Assembly: GCA_020634795.1 (NCBI GenBank) | Contig: JACKAZ010000001.1 | Span: 186,001 to 250,000 of the forward strand | DNA length: 64,000 nt | Direction of reading: 5' to 3' | Origin: Ardenticatenales bacterium | GTDB taxonomy: Bacteria; Chloroflexota; Anaerolineae; Ardenticatenales; Ardenticatenaceae | Shown here: positions 7,570 through 14,907 of the stretch, piece by piece | How positions within the stretch are numbered: the first letter of the stretch is position 1 | Layout of the letters: every line of letters starts with the position of its first letter | Position numbers and translations under genes: made by a program | The notes under the pieces: generated by a model | Told to the model about the DNA's origin: nothing | The model's database searches: none | What the model saw: the letters and a program-made list of their open reading frames with translations, nothing else

Positions 7570-9423
7570 TTAACGCTGTACACTAAACCGGGGTTGTGCA
7601 TTTCCTCCGTTCAGATCGTTCCAACGCGCCAACGCGCCAACGCTTGAACGTTCCAGCGGTGGCAGATCGATGTCGTAGCGGGCGAAGATGCGCCGGTAGT
7701 GAGGCGAGCGGCGCAGCAGCTCGTCGTGGCTGCCGCTGGCGACAAGCCGCGCATCGTCCAGAACCAAAATCAGGTCGGCCCAGCGTATCTGCGAGAGCCG
7801 GTGGGTGATGAGCAACGTGGTCCGTCCTTCTTCCGCTTTGCGGAGTGCCTTCTGAATCTCGTCCTCCGTGGCGCTGTCGATGGCGCTGGTCGAATCGTCG
7901 AGGATGAGGATGCGCGGGTCGCTCAGAAAGGCGCGGGCGAGGGCGATGCGTTGCCGCTGCCCGCCCGAGAGCGTCACCCCCCGCTCCCCCACCTCGGTCT
8001 CGTAGCCGTTGGGGAAGCGCATGATGAAGTCGTGGGCCTGCGCCGCCCGCGCCACCGCTTCGATCTGTGCATCACTCGCCCCTGGCACACCAAAGGCGAT
8101 GTTGTCGCGGATGGAGCGCTGGAAGAGGAAAATGTCCTGCTCGATCTTGCCGATCTGTGAGCGGAGCGAGTCGAGCTGCCAGTCGCGCACATCCACCCCG
8201 TCGATCAGGATCCGCCCGTCGTCGGCGTCGTAGGTCCGATTGACGAGCTGGGTCAGCGTGCTTTTGCCCGCGCCGGTCTGCCCCACGATGGCGACCGTTT
8301 GCCCCGCGTTGACCGTGAAGGTCAGATCGCGCAGCACGGTATGATCGTCGTAGCCGAAGCTGACATGCTCGAAGCGGATCGACCCCTCGATGGGGGCGCT
8401 GTGGCCGTGGCGATTCTCGTCCAACTCGGTCTCGGCTTGGATGACGGTGAGGATACGTCGCCCGCTGGCGAGGCCGAGCTGCACCAGCGAGAAGGTGAAG
8501 ATGCTGATGAAGGTGGGGAAGCGCAGTACGGCGAAAAGGCTCATGATGGCGATGATGTTCGGAATCGTCAGTTGACCCTGCGTGTAGAGCCACATCGCGT
8601 GGATGAAGATCGCGCCGAAGGCCAAGCCGTAGAGCAGAAGCGGCGTGTAGCGGGCCTCGACCTCGCCCTGCGCCACGAAGGCATCGCGGAACGCGCGGGC
8701 ATTCCGCCGAAACTTGATCCGCTCCCACGCCTCTTGGGCGCTGGCCTTCACGATTTCAATGCCGCTGATGCTCTCCTCCAGCCCCCCGTTGAGCGTGCCG
8801 AAGATCGTTCGCTGCCGAATCGTTGTCGGTTCGAGGCGGCGCAAGTAGTCACGCAGCGCGATGACGTAGGCGACGACGAAGAGCAGCGGGACAAAGAGCA
8901 TCTGGGGGCTGATCAGGCCGATGTAGACGAGCGGGATGACGATGGCCAGTGCGGCATCGATGATCAGGCTGATGCCCGGCATGATCATGCCGCGAATCTG
9001 ATCCATGTCGTCGGTGGCGCGGGCCATGATGTCGCCCGCCCGCTGCCGGTTGTGATAGGTTTGGCTTTTGCCGAGGAGGGCCGCGTACAGCTCCTCGCGC
9101 GAGTCCCGCCCGACACGGTTGGAGAGCACTTCCAACGCATAGGCGGCGAGTAGCAGCGAAATACCATCGAGGATCAATGCGCCGCCGATCGCAAGGCTGG
9201 TGCCGAGCAGGGCGCTGCGCTGCGCCGGGTCGCCGAGCTGCTCCGCCGCAGTGCCCAGCAACAGCCGCGCGCCGGAATAGGCGGTGTGGCCCACAAGGTA
9301 GAGCAGCAGCGAAGCGATGATCAGCCCCTTGTAGCGCCATGCGTGGCTCAGGATCCAGCGCGGCGCGGAGCGATGATCGTAGCGTGGCGCATTTTCGACG
9401 TGAAATTCGCTGTTGGCGGACAT
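7570..9423 (-). CDS. ABC exporter half-transporter (first of a pair)
   Basis: 617 residues from the ATG at 9423 (GAGGTCTC just upstream). The membrane domain occupies about residues 30-320. The nucleotide-binding domain has Walker A VGQTGAGKSTL, the Q-loop region IEQDIFLFQRSIRDNI, canonical signature LSGGQRQRIALARA, Walker B ILILDDSTSAID and H-loop LITHRLSQ. Asp replaces the usual Glu after Walker B (LDDSTS), so this half may have the weaker catalytic site. With the LSMGQ partner downstream it most likely forms a heterodimeric multidrug- or lipid-type exporter. Confidence 0.9.
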   Translation of the reverse strand: MSANSEFHVENAPRYDHRSAPRWILSHAWRYKGLIIASLLLYLVGHTAYSGARLLLGTAAEQLGDPAQRSALLGTSLAIGGALILDGISLLLAAYALEVLSNRVGRDSREELYAALLGKSQTYHNRQRAGDIMARATDDMDQIRGMIMPGISLIIDAALAIVIPLVYIGLISPQMLFVPLLFVVAYVIALRDYLRRLEPTTIRQRTIFGTLNGGLEESISGIEIVKASAQEAWERIKFRRNARAFRDAFVAQGEVEARYTPLLLYGLAFGAIFIHAMWLYTQGQLTIPNIIAIMSLFAVLRFPTFISIFTFSLVQLGLASGRRILTVIQAETELDENRHGHSAPIEGSIRFEHVSFGYDDHTVLRDLTFTVNAGQTVAIVGQTGAGKSTLTQLVNRTYDADDGRILIDGVDVRDWQLDSLRSQIGKIEQDIFLFQRSIRDNIAFGVPGASDAQIEAVARAAQAHDFIMRFPNGYETEVGERGVTLSGGQRQRIALARAFLSDPRILILDDSTSAIDSATEDEIQKALRKAEEGRTTLLITHRLSQIRWADLILVLDDARLVASGSHDELLRRSPHYRRIFARYDIDLPPLERSSVGALARWNDLNGGNAQPRFSVQR

Positions 9424-9695
9424 GAGACCTCGAAGGGAAGAATACGGGGAGGACACGATGATGATAGCACAGCAAAGCGACAGCGAAGCGTTCGAGGATG
9501 AAGCCTTCGATACCTACGGATGTTGTGGTTCACCGCAGCAAAAGAGTCATAATTGGGGAAACGCGCTACCCTGTAGGAGGTCCCCATAGGCCTCAACGCC
9601 GCTCTATCATGGAACAAACAGATGTCGACCCACAAGCGCCGCTGGCCCCAGTTGGGCTGCGGCGTCTGCGGGTACATGCACCCCTAGCCCTCGCC

Positions 9696-11141
9696 ATGCC
9701 CCTCACCCTTACCTACCAAGACAAGCCCCGCCACGATCTGCTGGCCGTGATGGCGGCTGCGCTAGAGGCCGTGCGGCCCGACATTGCCCTACAGCGCATC
9801 CTGCAGCGGGACGGAACCTCGCTCCGCGTGGCGGGGCGGCGCTATGATCTCGCGGCATTCGACCACGTTTGGCTCGTTGGTGCGGGCAAGGGGAGCGCGC
9901 CGATGGTCCACGCTGCCGAAGCGATCCTCGGCGAAGCGCTCAGCGGGGGGATCATCGTGGTCAAGCAAGGCCACAGGCTGCCGTTGCAGCGGGTGCAGCA
10001 GCGGGAAGCGGCCCACCCCGTGCCGAATCAAGCGGGGCTGGCGGCGGGGGCCGAGATCCTCAATCTGGCCCAGCGTGCCACCGAGCGTGACCTGCTGCTC
10101 TGCCTGCTCTCCGGCGGCGGCTCGGCGCTGCTGGAAGCGCTGCCCGACTTGTTGGACTTGGTCGCGCTGCAAGCGACGACTGAAGCGCTGCTGGCCAGCG
10201 GTGCCACGATCCACGAGGTCAACGCCGTGCGGAAGCATCTGTCGCAGATCAAGGGCGGTCAATTGGCGCGGGCCGCCGCGCCCGCCACCCTCGTCACCCT
10301 CGTGCTCTCCGATGTCGTCGGCTCGCCGCTGGACGTGATTGCCAGCGGCCCCACCGTCGGCGACCGGTCGACATGGGCGGATGTGGCCGAGATCGTTGAA
10401 CGCTATGAACTAGCGTCCCGGCTGCCGACCACCGTCTTGGCTTACCTGCGGCGCGGCATCGCGGGCGCGCTGCCCGACACCCCCCAGCCCGACGATCCAC
10501 TTTTTGCAAACAACGCCGTCCACCTCATCGGCGACAATGCCCTTGCTGCTGGCGCCGCGCAGCGGGCCGCGACCGATCTTGGCTACCAAGCGCTCGTCCT
10601 CAGCACCTTCGTCGAGGGGGAGGCCCGCCACGTCGCCGACTGGCTGGTGGCGCTGGGGCGCGAGGTGCTGGCCCACGGGCGGCCCGTGCCGCGCCCCGCC
10701 TGTTTGATTCTGGGTGGCGAAACGACCGTTACGCTGACGGAGGGCGATAGCCCTCACCCACCCCCCAGCCCCCACCCTCTCCCGACATCAGGAGAGGGCG
10801 GGGGGGCCGAACGAAGTCACGAGCAAGTAATCCGCTCTGGCCATACTGGCATAGGGGGGCGCAACCAAGAGCTGGCGCTGGCCGCCGCGCTCCGCCTCGC
10901 GGATCACGACGGGATCGTCGTGGGGGCGCTGGCCACGGATGGCAGCGACGGCCCCACGGACAGCGCGGGCGCCATCGTCGATAGCGGCACGGTGGCCCGC
11001 GCGGCGCGGCGTGGCCTCGACGCAGCGGCCCACCTGCGCCAGCACAACGCCTACCCGCTGCTCGACGCCAGCGGCGACCTGCTGCGCAGCGGCCCCACGT
11101 TGACCAACGTCAACGATCTGCTTTTTGTCGTGGTGGAGTGA
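9696..11141 (+). CDS. Glycerate 2-kinase, MOFRL family
   Basis: Phosphorylates glycerate to 2-phosphoglycerate in the glycerate/serine routes. N-terminal half: VWLVGAGKGSAPM, LLSGGGSALLEAL, VRKHLSQIKGGQLA and LSDVVGSPLDVIASGPT. The C-terminal MOFRL domain has CLILGGETTVTL, GGRNQELALAAAL and ATDGSDGPTDSAGA. About 30 residues of Pro/Gly-rich sequence are inserted in frame in front of the GGRNQE motif (see the repeat at 10751). The start is uncertain: the ATG at 9696 matches the usual family start, while an in-frame ATG at 9609 and a stray AGGAGG near 9577 are alternatives. Confidence 0.88.
   Translation: MPLTLTYQDKPRHDLLAVMAAALEAVRPDIALQRILQRDGTSLRVAGRRYDLAAFDHVWLVGAGKGSAPMVHAAEAILGEALSGGIIVVKQGHRLPLQRVQQREAAHPVPNQAGLAAGAEILNLAQRATERDLLLCLLSGGGSALLEALPDLLDLVALQATTEALLASGATIHEVNAVRKHLSQIKGGQLARAAAPATLVTLVLSDVVGSPLDVIASGPTVGDRSTWADVAEIVERYELASRLPTTVLAYLRRGIAGALPDTPQPDDPLFANNAVHLIGDNALAAGAAQRAATDLGYQALVLSTFVEGEARHVADWLVALGREVLAHGRPVPRPACLILGGETTVTLTEGDSPHPPPSPHPLPTSGEGGGAERSHEQVIRSGHTGIGGRNQELALAAALRLADHDGIVVGALATDGSDGPTDSAGAIVDSGTVARAARRGLDAAAHLRQHNAYPLLDASGDLLRSGPTLTNVNDLLFVVVE
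10751..10835. repeat. In-frame copy of a CCCTCTCCC hairpin repeat
   Basis: A C-rich then G-rich stretch with the hairpin CCCTCTCC/GGAGAGGG, of the kind scattered in spacers of many bacterial genomes. Here it lies inside the glycerate kinase gene and is translated as PHPPPSPHPLPTSGEGG plus about a dozen further residues, without breaking the frame. It sits just before the conserved GGRNQE motif. Boundaries are approximate. Confidence 0.6.
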
Positions 11142-11150
11142 AGGGGCATG

Positions 11151-11189
11151 GTGAATGGTGAATGGTGAATGGGGCATGGGGCATGGGCT
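11151..11189. repeat. Simple GGTGAAT / GGGGCAT tandem repeat
   Basis: Three to four units of the heptamer GGTGAAT followed by two of GGGGCAT, just after the glycerate kinase stop. Related GAATGGTG- and GAGAATGG-type wording occurs at about 7490-7525 and 13908-13930, so this is a recurring low-complexity spacer type in this genome. No function is evident. Confidence 0.5.
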
Positions 11190-11230
11190 GCGGTGGTGGT
11201 ATGGGGGCGAGACGGTAGGACGCTGCTGTG

Positions 11231-11368
11231 TGTTGCGTGTTGGGTTGGGTCGTGGAGAGGGGGATGCGCGTAAGGGGTTCGGCCTCATTCCGTTTGGGGC
11301 AAGGTGCAAGGTGCAGCGGTCGAATTGTAGGGCAGCGAAATATAACCTGCCCCGCTCCACGATGCGCG
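11231..11368 (+). repeat. Dispersed spacer repeat, copy A (~140 bp)
   Basis: Starts TGTTGCGTGTT and ends with CCTGCCCCGCT plus GATGCGCG. It matches the reverse complement of 13990-14134 over its full length with scattered differences, including identical cores such as CGGCCTCATTCCGTTTGGGG and GGCAGCGAAATATAACCTGC. It lies in the otherwise gene-free spacer 11142-11519 in front of rqcH. Apart from this and the simple repeat at 11151, I see nothing else in that spacer. Confidence 0.75.
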
Positions 11369-11519
11369 TGGTCATGGATGTTCGACTTAATGCACCGAAT
11401 CGTGGCGAGGGGCGCGCTTCCTTTCGGGACCTGCAAGGATACAATTCGACAGCAGGTGGACGACTTCGCTTCTGGTAGCCACGTCCTGTACGGGACGATC
11501 CATTGCTCAACCTTCACTC

Positions 11520-13214
11520 ATGGAGACGACGGTGCATCTTGATTTTCTGACGCTGGCTTGTCTGGCGGACGAACTGCGCGACCTGGTCGGCGCGCGCATC
11601 CAGAATGTGGTGCAGCCGCACGCGGCGGCGGTCGGGCTGGAGCTGTACGCGGGCGAGCGCCGCTACTTGCTGATTGATGCCAGCCCGCAGAACGCCACGA
11701 TCCGCTTCGTGAGCGAGAAGCCGCGCAGCGGGGTCGAGGCGGCGACGCCGCTCGGCTTGCTGCTGCGCAAATACGTGCGGGAAGGGCGATTGATAGGGGT
11801 GCATCATCCCCCGTGGGAGCGGATCATCGAGCTGGCGATCAGTCACCCCGAGGGGAACTCGACGCTCGTGGCCGAGATCATGGGACGGCGCTCCAACCTG
11901 CTGTTGCTCGACCCGACGCGCACGATTCGGGAGTGCGTGCTGCGGGCCGATGCGTCGCAGAACCGCTACCGCGTGACACTGCCCAACCACCCCTACGAGT
12001 CGCCGCCCCCGTTCGACAAGGCCGCGCCGCCCGATTTCTCTGCGGCCGACTGGCGGGCGTGGCTCGCCGCCGCGCCTGAACAGCGCCTTGCCAAGCGGTT
12101 GGTCCGCGATTTTGCAGCGGTCAGCCCCACGCTGGCCCGCGAATTGGCATGGCGGTCCAGCGACGGTCGGCCATCGCCCATCAGCGCCGATGGCGATGCC
12201 GCCACGCTGCACGGCGCGGTGAATGCCTTGTTCGGCCCGCTGCAAAGCGGCGCGTGGTCGCCGCATCTGGCGCGGGACGCGCAGGGCCAGCCCGTTGCTT
12301 TTGCGCCGTATCCACTGCAAAGCTGGCCCCGCGCCGCCCCCACCGCGTCAATCTCGGCGGCGATGGCCGCCGTTGACCAAACGCGGTTGGCCAGCGATGG
12401 CTATGCAACGGCCCGCCGCCGTGTGGGGCAGTTGCTCGATGGCGCTCGGGCGCGTACCGCGCGGCGGCTGGCTCAACTGCGCGATCAGGTGGTGGACGAA
12501 GGCGAGATTCAGCGCTTGCGGCAGAATGGCGAGCTGCTCCTCGCCTATCAGTGGCAGATCAAACCGCGCGACGCAGCGACGACCGTCTGGGATCACGAGG
12601 GGGCGGAGCGGATGATCACGCTCGATCCCGACCTGAGCGCGGTCGAGAATGCGCAGCGCTACTTCGCCCGCTACGACAAGAAGAAGCGGGCCGCTGCCGA
12701 AGTGCCGCCCCGCATCGCCCAAGCTGAGCAGGACATCGCCTTCCTCGATGCGCTCGCTACCGATTTGGCGCAGGCCGAGCAGCGGCCCGAGATCGATGCG
12801 GTGCGCGAGGCGTTGGCCGAGGCGGGCTTCGTGCGGCCAGCGAAACGACGGGGTGGGGGCGTGGTGCGCGGTCCGCGCCGCTTCGAGGTCGAGGGCTTCG
12901 TCGTGCTGGTGGGCCGCAACGCCAAGCAGAACGATGAAATCACTTTTCGTCAGGCGGCGGGGGACGACCTTTGGCTCCATGCGCGGGGCGTGCCCGGCTC
13001 ACACGTCATCCTGAAACGGGCGGGGCGCGAACCGAGCGAGCGGGCCATCGAGCGGGCCGCCGCGTGGGCCGCCTACTACTCCCAAGCCCGTGGCTCCAAC
13101 GAGGTGTCGGTTGACATAACAGAGCGTCGGTTCGTGCAACGCCTCTCCGGCGCGCGGCCGGGCCTCGTCACCTACCGCCACGAGCGGACGGTGCGCGTAG
13201 CGCCGAGGGCGTAG
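11520..13214 (+). CDS. rqcH: NFACT-family ribosome quality control protein
   Basis: 564 residues. Begins METTVHLDFLTLACLADEL, the NFACT-N opening. EIMGRRSNLLLLDP corresponds to the conserved motif of the N-domain that contacts tRNA in bacterial RqcH. A coiled-coil middle follows (about residues 300-430), then the NFACT-R domain with GFVVLVGRNAKQNDEITF and DDLWLHARGVPGSHVIL. In bacteria with this protein it binds stalled 50S subunits and adds C-terminal alanine tails. It is often annotated as a fibronectin-binding protein; the domain order supports RqcH. The last codons run into a strong hairpin at 13211-13238. Confidence 0.88.
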   Translation: METTVHLDFLTLACLADELRDLVGARIQNVVQPHAAAVGLELYAGERRYLLIDASPQNATIRFVSEKPRSGVEAATPLGLLLRKYVREGRLIGVHHPPWERIIELAISHPEGNSTLVAEIMGRRSNLLLLDPTRTIRECVLRADASQNRYRVTLPNHPYESPPPFDKAAPPDFSAADWRAWLAAAPEQRLAKRLVRDFAAVSPTLARELAWRSSDGRPSPISADGDAATLHGAVNALFGPLQSGAWSPHLARDAQGQPVAFAPYPLQSWPRAAPTASISAAMAAVDQTRLASDGYATARRRVGQLLDGARARTARRLAQLRDQVVDEGEIQRLRQNGELLLAYQWQIKPRDAATTVWDHEGAERMITLDPDLSAVENAQRYFARYDKKKRAAAEVPPRIAQAEQDIAFLDALATDLAQAEQRPEIDAVREALAEAGFVRPAKRRGGGVVRGPRRFEVEGFVVLVGRNAKQNDEITFRQAAGDDLWLHARGVPGSHVILKRAGREPSERAIERAAAWAAYYSQARGSNEVSVDITERRFVQRLSGARPGLVTYRHERTVRVAPRA

Positions 13215-13238
13215 GGGCGGAAAATCTTCCGCCCCTAC
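13211..13238. terminator. Perfect 12-bp hairpin between convergent genes
   Basis: GTAGGGGCGGAA and TTCCGCCCCTAC around a 4-base loop, overlapping the rqcH stop codon and followed by the convergent membrane hydrolase gene. There is no U-run, so it may be a repeat-type hairpin that stabilises mRNA ends rather than a classic intrinsic terminator. Confidence 0.5.
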
Positions 13239-13294
13239 CATTTGGCATTGCAGTGCAAGCCCGCAGCATAGGCAAAGTAGCTCTCTATCTCGCT

Positions 13295-13831
13295 TCAGCG
13301 CTTCAACCGCCCTGTCCGCACGAGGTGCCAGAGTCGTTCCCGTTCCCACAGTCGATTGCGCCAAAGAAATCGCAGCCCCGCGATCATTCCGCCCAACTCC
13401 CAGCCCCACAGTTCGGGTCGACGGGTGAAGGCGTACCAGTAGGCGAGACCAATCGCTTCTTGTTCGCTGCCCCGTTTCTGCCAGACGTGGAACTGCCAGC
13501 CACGGAAGGGCCAATACCACGTATTTTGGAAGAGCCAGAGCCGGTCGAGCATCGCGTGACCGTTGAAGGCCAGCGCATAGATCATCCGTTGCGGCGCCTT
13601 CCAGAGCGTCAGCAGCGGGACGGCGATGTGAACGAGCAAGGTATGGGCAAAGAGGACGGCGCTCTTGTAGCGACGATAAAAATAGGCCCACGCCAGCGGC
13701 TTGTCGATGAGGTCCGGCGCGACGGCCGCCACGATCACCCAACGATAATCCGCGTCGTCAAAAACATCGCTACGGCGCTGAATTTCATCGAGGGCGGCAA
13801 CGGTATAGGCGATGTGGCTGGGTGGAAGCAT
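13295..13831 (-). CDS. Small membrane metal-dependent hydrolase-like protein
   Basis: 178 residues from the ATG at 13831. An in-frame extension upstream is only the translated dispersed repeat and was rejected. His and Asp residues are spaced as in the YdjM/DUF457 class of membrane-bound metal-dependent hydrolases: SHIAYTVAAL, APDLIDKPLAW, FAHTLLVH and NGHAMLDRLW, with hydrophobic segments between them. The enzymatic activity of this class is not established. Convergent with rqcH. Confidence 0.65.
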   Translation of the reverse strand: MLPPSHIAYTVAALDEIQRRSDVFDDADYRWVIVAAVAPDLIDKPLAWAYFYRRYKSAVLFAHTLLVHIAVPLLTLWKAPQRMIYALAFNGHAMLDRLWLFQNTWYWPFRGWQFHVWQKRGSEQEAIGLAYWYAFTRRPELWGWELGGMIAGLRFLWRNRLWERERLWHLVRTGRLKR

Positions 13832-13989
13832 GGGGCGTGGTTGTAGTCGGGCTGTCTGCGGTGTCGGTGCTGCGAGGAAGACGCTGGGAGTTGAGGGTTT
13901 TTGGCGTGTAGAGAATGGAGAATGGAATGATGGTGGCTCTTGTTTCACCGTTCTGCTGTTGAGATCCGTTAGATGTTTGGGCCGCGAAT

Positions 13990-14134
13990 CGCGCATCGAG
14001 AAGCGGGGCAGGTTATATTTCGCTGCCTTACACTGCAACCGTTGCACCTTGCACTTTGCACCTTGCCCCAAACGGAATGAGGCCGAGCCGCTTAGGCGCA
14101 TCACCCTCTCCGCTACTCAACCGAACACGCAACA
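13990..14134 (-). repeat. Dispersed spacer repeat, copy B (inverted)
   Basis: Inverted copy of the repeat at 11231-11368, lying in the ~308-base spacer between apt and the membrane hydrolase gene. It has a slightly longer run of CTTGCAC/CTTTGCA heptamers in its middle, the same wording that recurs at 63.0-63.2 kb. The two copies flank rqcH and the membrane hydrolase gene. Confidence 0.75.
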
Positions 14135-14139
14135 CGCCC

Positions 14140-14664
14140 TCAATATTTCAACAACGTTCGCACATCATACCCTTCCAACTCCGACCGCCCCTCCAATGGC
14201 TCCAGCTCGATCATGAAGAGGATGCGCACGATTTCGCCGCCCAGCGCTTCGATGAGTTCGACGGCGGCTCCCGCAGTGCCCCCCGTCGCCAACAGGTCGT
14301 CGAGCAGCACGACGCGCTGGCCCGGGCGGATCGCATCGACATGCAGTTCCAGAGTATTGGAGCCGTATTCCAGATCGTAGGCGCGGGCAATGGTCTCAGC
14401 GGGCAGCTTGCCGGGCTTGCGGATCGGCACGAAGCCTGCACCCAGCGAGACGGCGAGCGCCGCGCCCAGAATGAAGCCGCGCGACTCGACCCCCGCCACG
14501 ATGTCGATGTTCTCGTCGTAGAGCGGCTCGGCCATCCATGTCAGCACCTGGCGGAGCGCCGTCGCATCCTTCAGCAGCGTGGTGATATCTTTGAAAAGAA
14601 TGCCTTCTTTGGGGAAATCGGGCACGTCCCGCACCAACGCTTTCAGATGATCGGTATGTTTCAT
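14140..14664 (-). CDS. apt: Adenine phosphoribosyltransferase
   Basis: Purine salvage: adenine + PRPP to AMP. 174 residues starting MKHTDHLKALVRDVPDFPKEG, a typical Apt N-terminus, with AGGAGC upstream of the ATG at 14664. The key segments are FKDITTLL, GVESRGFILGAALA and the PRPP-binding loop VVLLDDLLATGGTA. Length is normal. It is separated from ligA by a repeat-rich spacer of ~240 bases on the same strand. Confidence 0.96.
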   Translation of the reverse strand: MKHTDHLKALVRDVPDFPKEGILFKDITTLLKDATALRQVLTWMAEPLYDENIDIVAGVESRGFILGAALAVSLGAGFVPIRKPGKLPAETIARAYDLEYGSNTLELHVDAIRPGQRVVLLDDLLATGGTAGAAVELIEALGGEIVRILFMIELEPLEGRSELEGYDVRTLLKY

Positions 14665-14756
14665 GGCGCTCCTAGTCGGTTTCAAATGGGGCTGATTCTG
14701 CAACCGGGGCGACCACCGGGGTCGTCCCCACACGCTGACAATTGTGATGCGTCAAC

Positions 14757-14852
14757 GTAGGGTCGGGCCGCCGTGCCCGACCGCGTAGGGCCGCCGTGCC
14801 CGACCGCGGGCCGCCGTGCCCGGCCGTGTGGGCCGCCGTGTCCAACCACGTA
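14757..14852. repeat. Four tandem GGGCCGCCGTGCCCGACC-type units
   Basis: Four imperfect units of 22-28 bases built on GGGCCGCCGTGCCCGACC, drifting towards the right end. Each unit can fold on itself because GGTCGGGC and GCCCGACC are complementary. Located between ligA and apt, both on the minus strand. No coding potential. Confidence 0.65.
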
Positions 14853-14907
14853 ATGACGCCGTTCTCACGCTGTGTATCAACGAGCAGCAAGGTGTCCGAA
14901 GCGCGAT

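Noticed and set aside
13832..14104. N-terminal extension of the membrane hydrolase
   Set aside because: Most of the extension is the translated dispersed repeat and spacer; the ATG at 13831 gives the expected family length.
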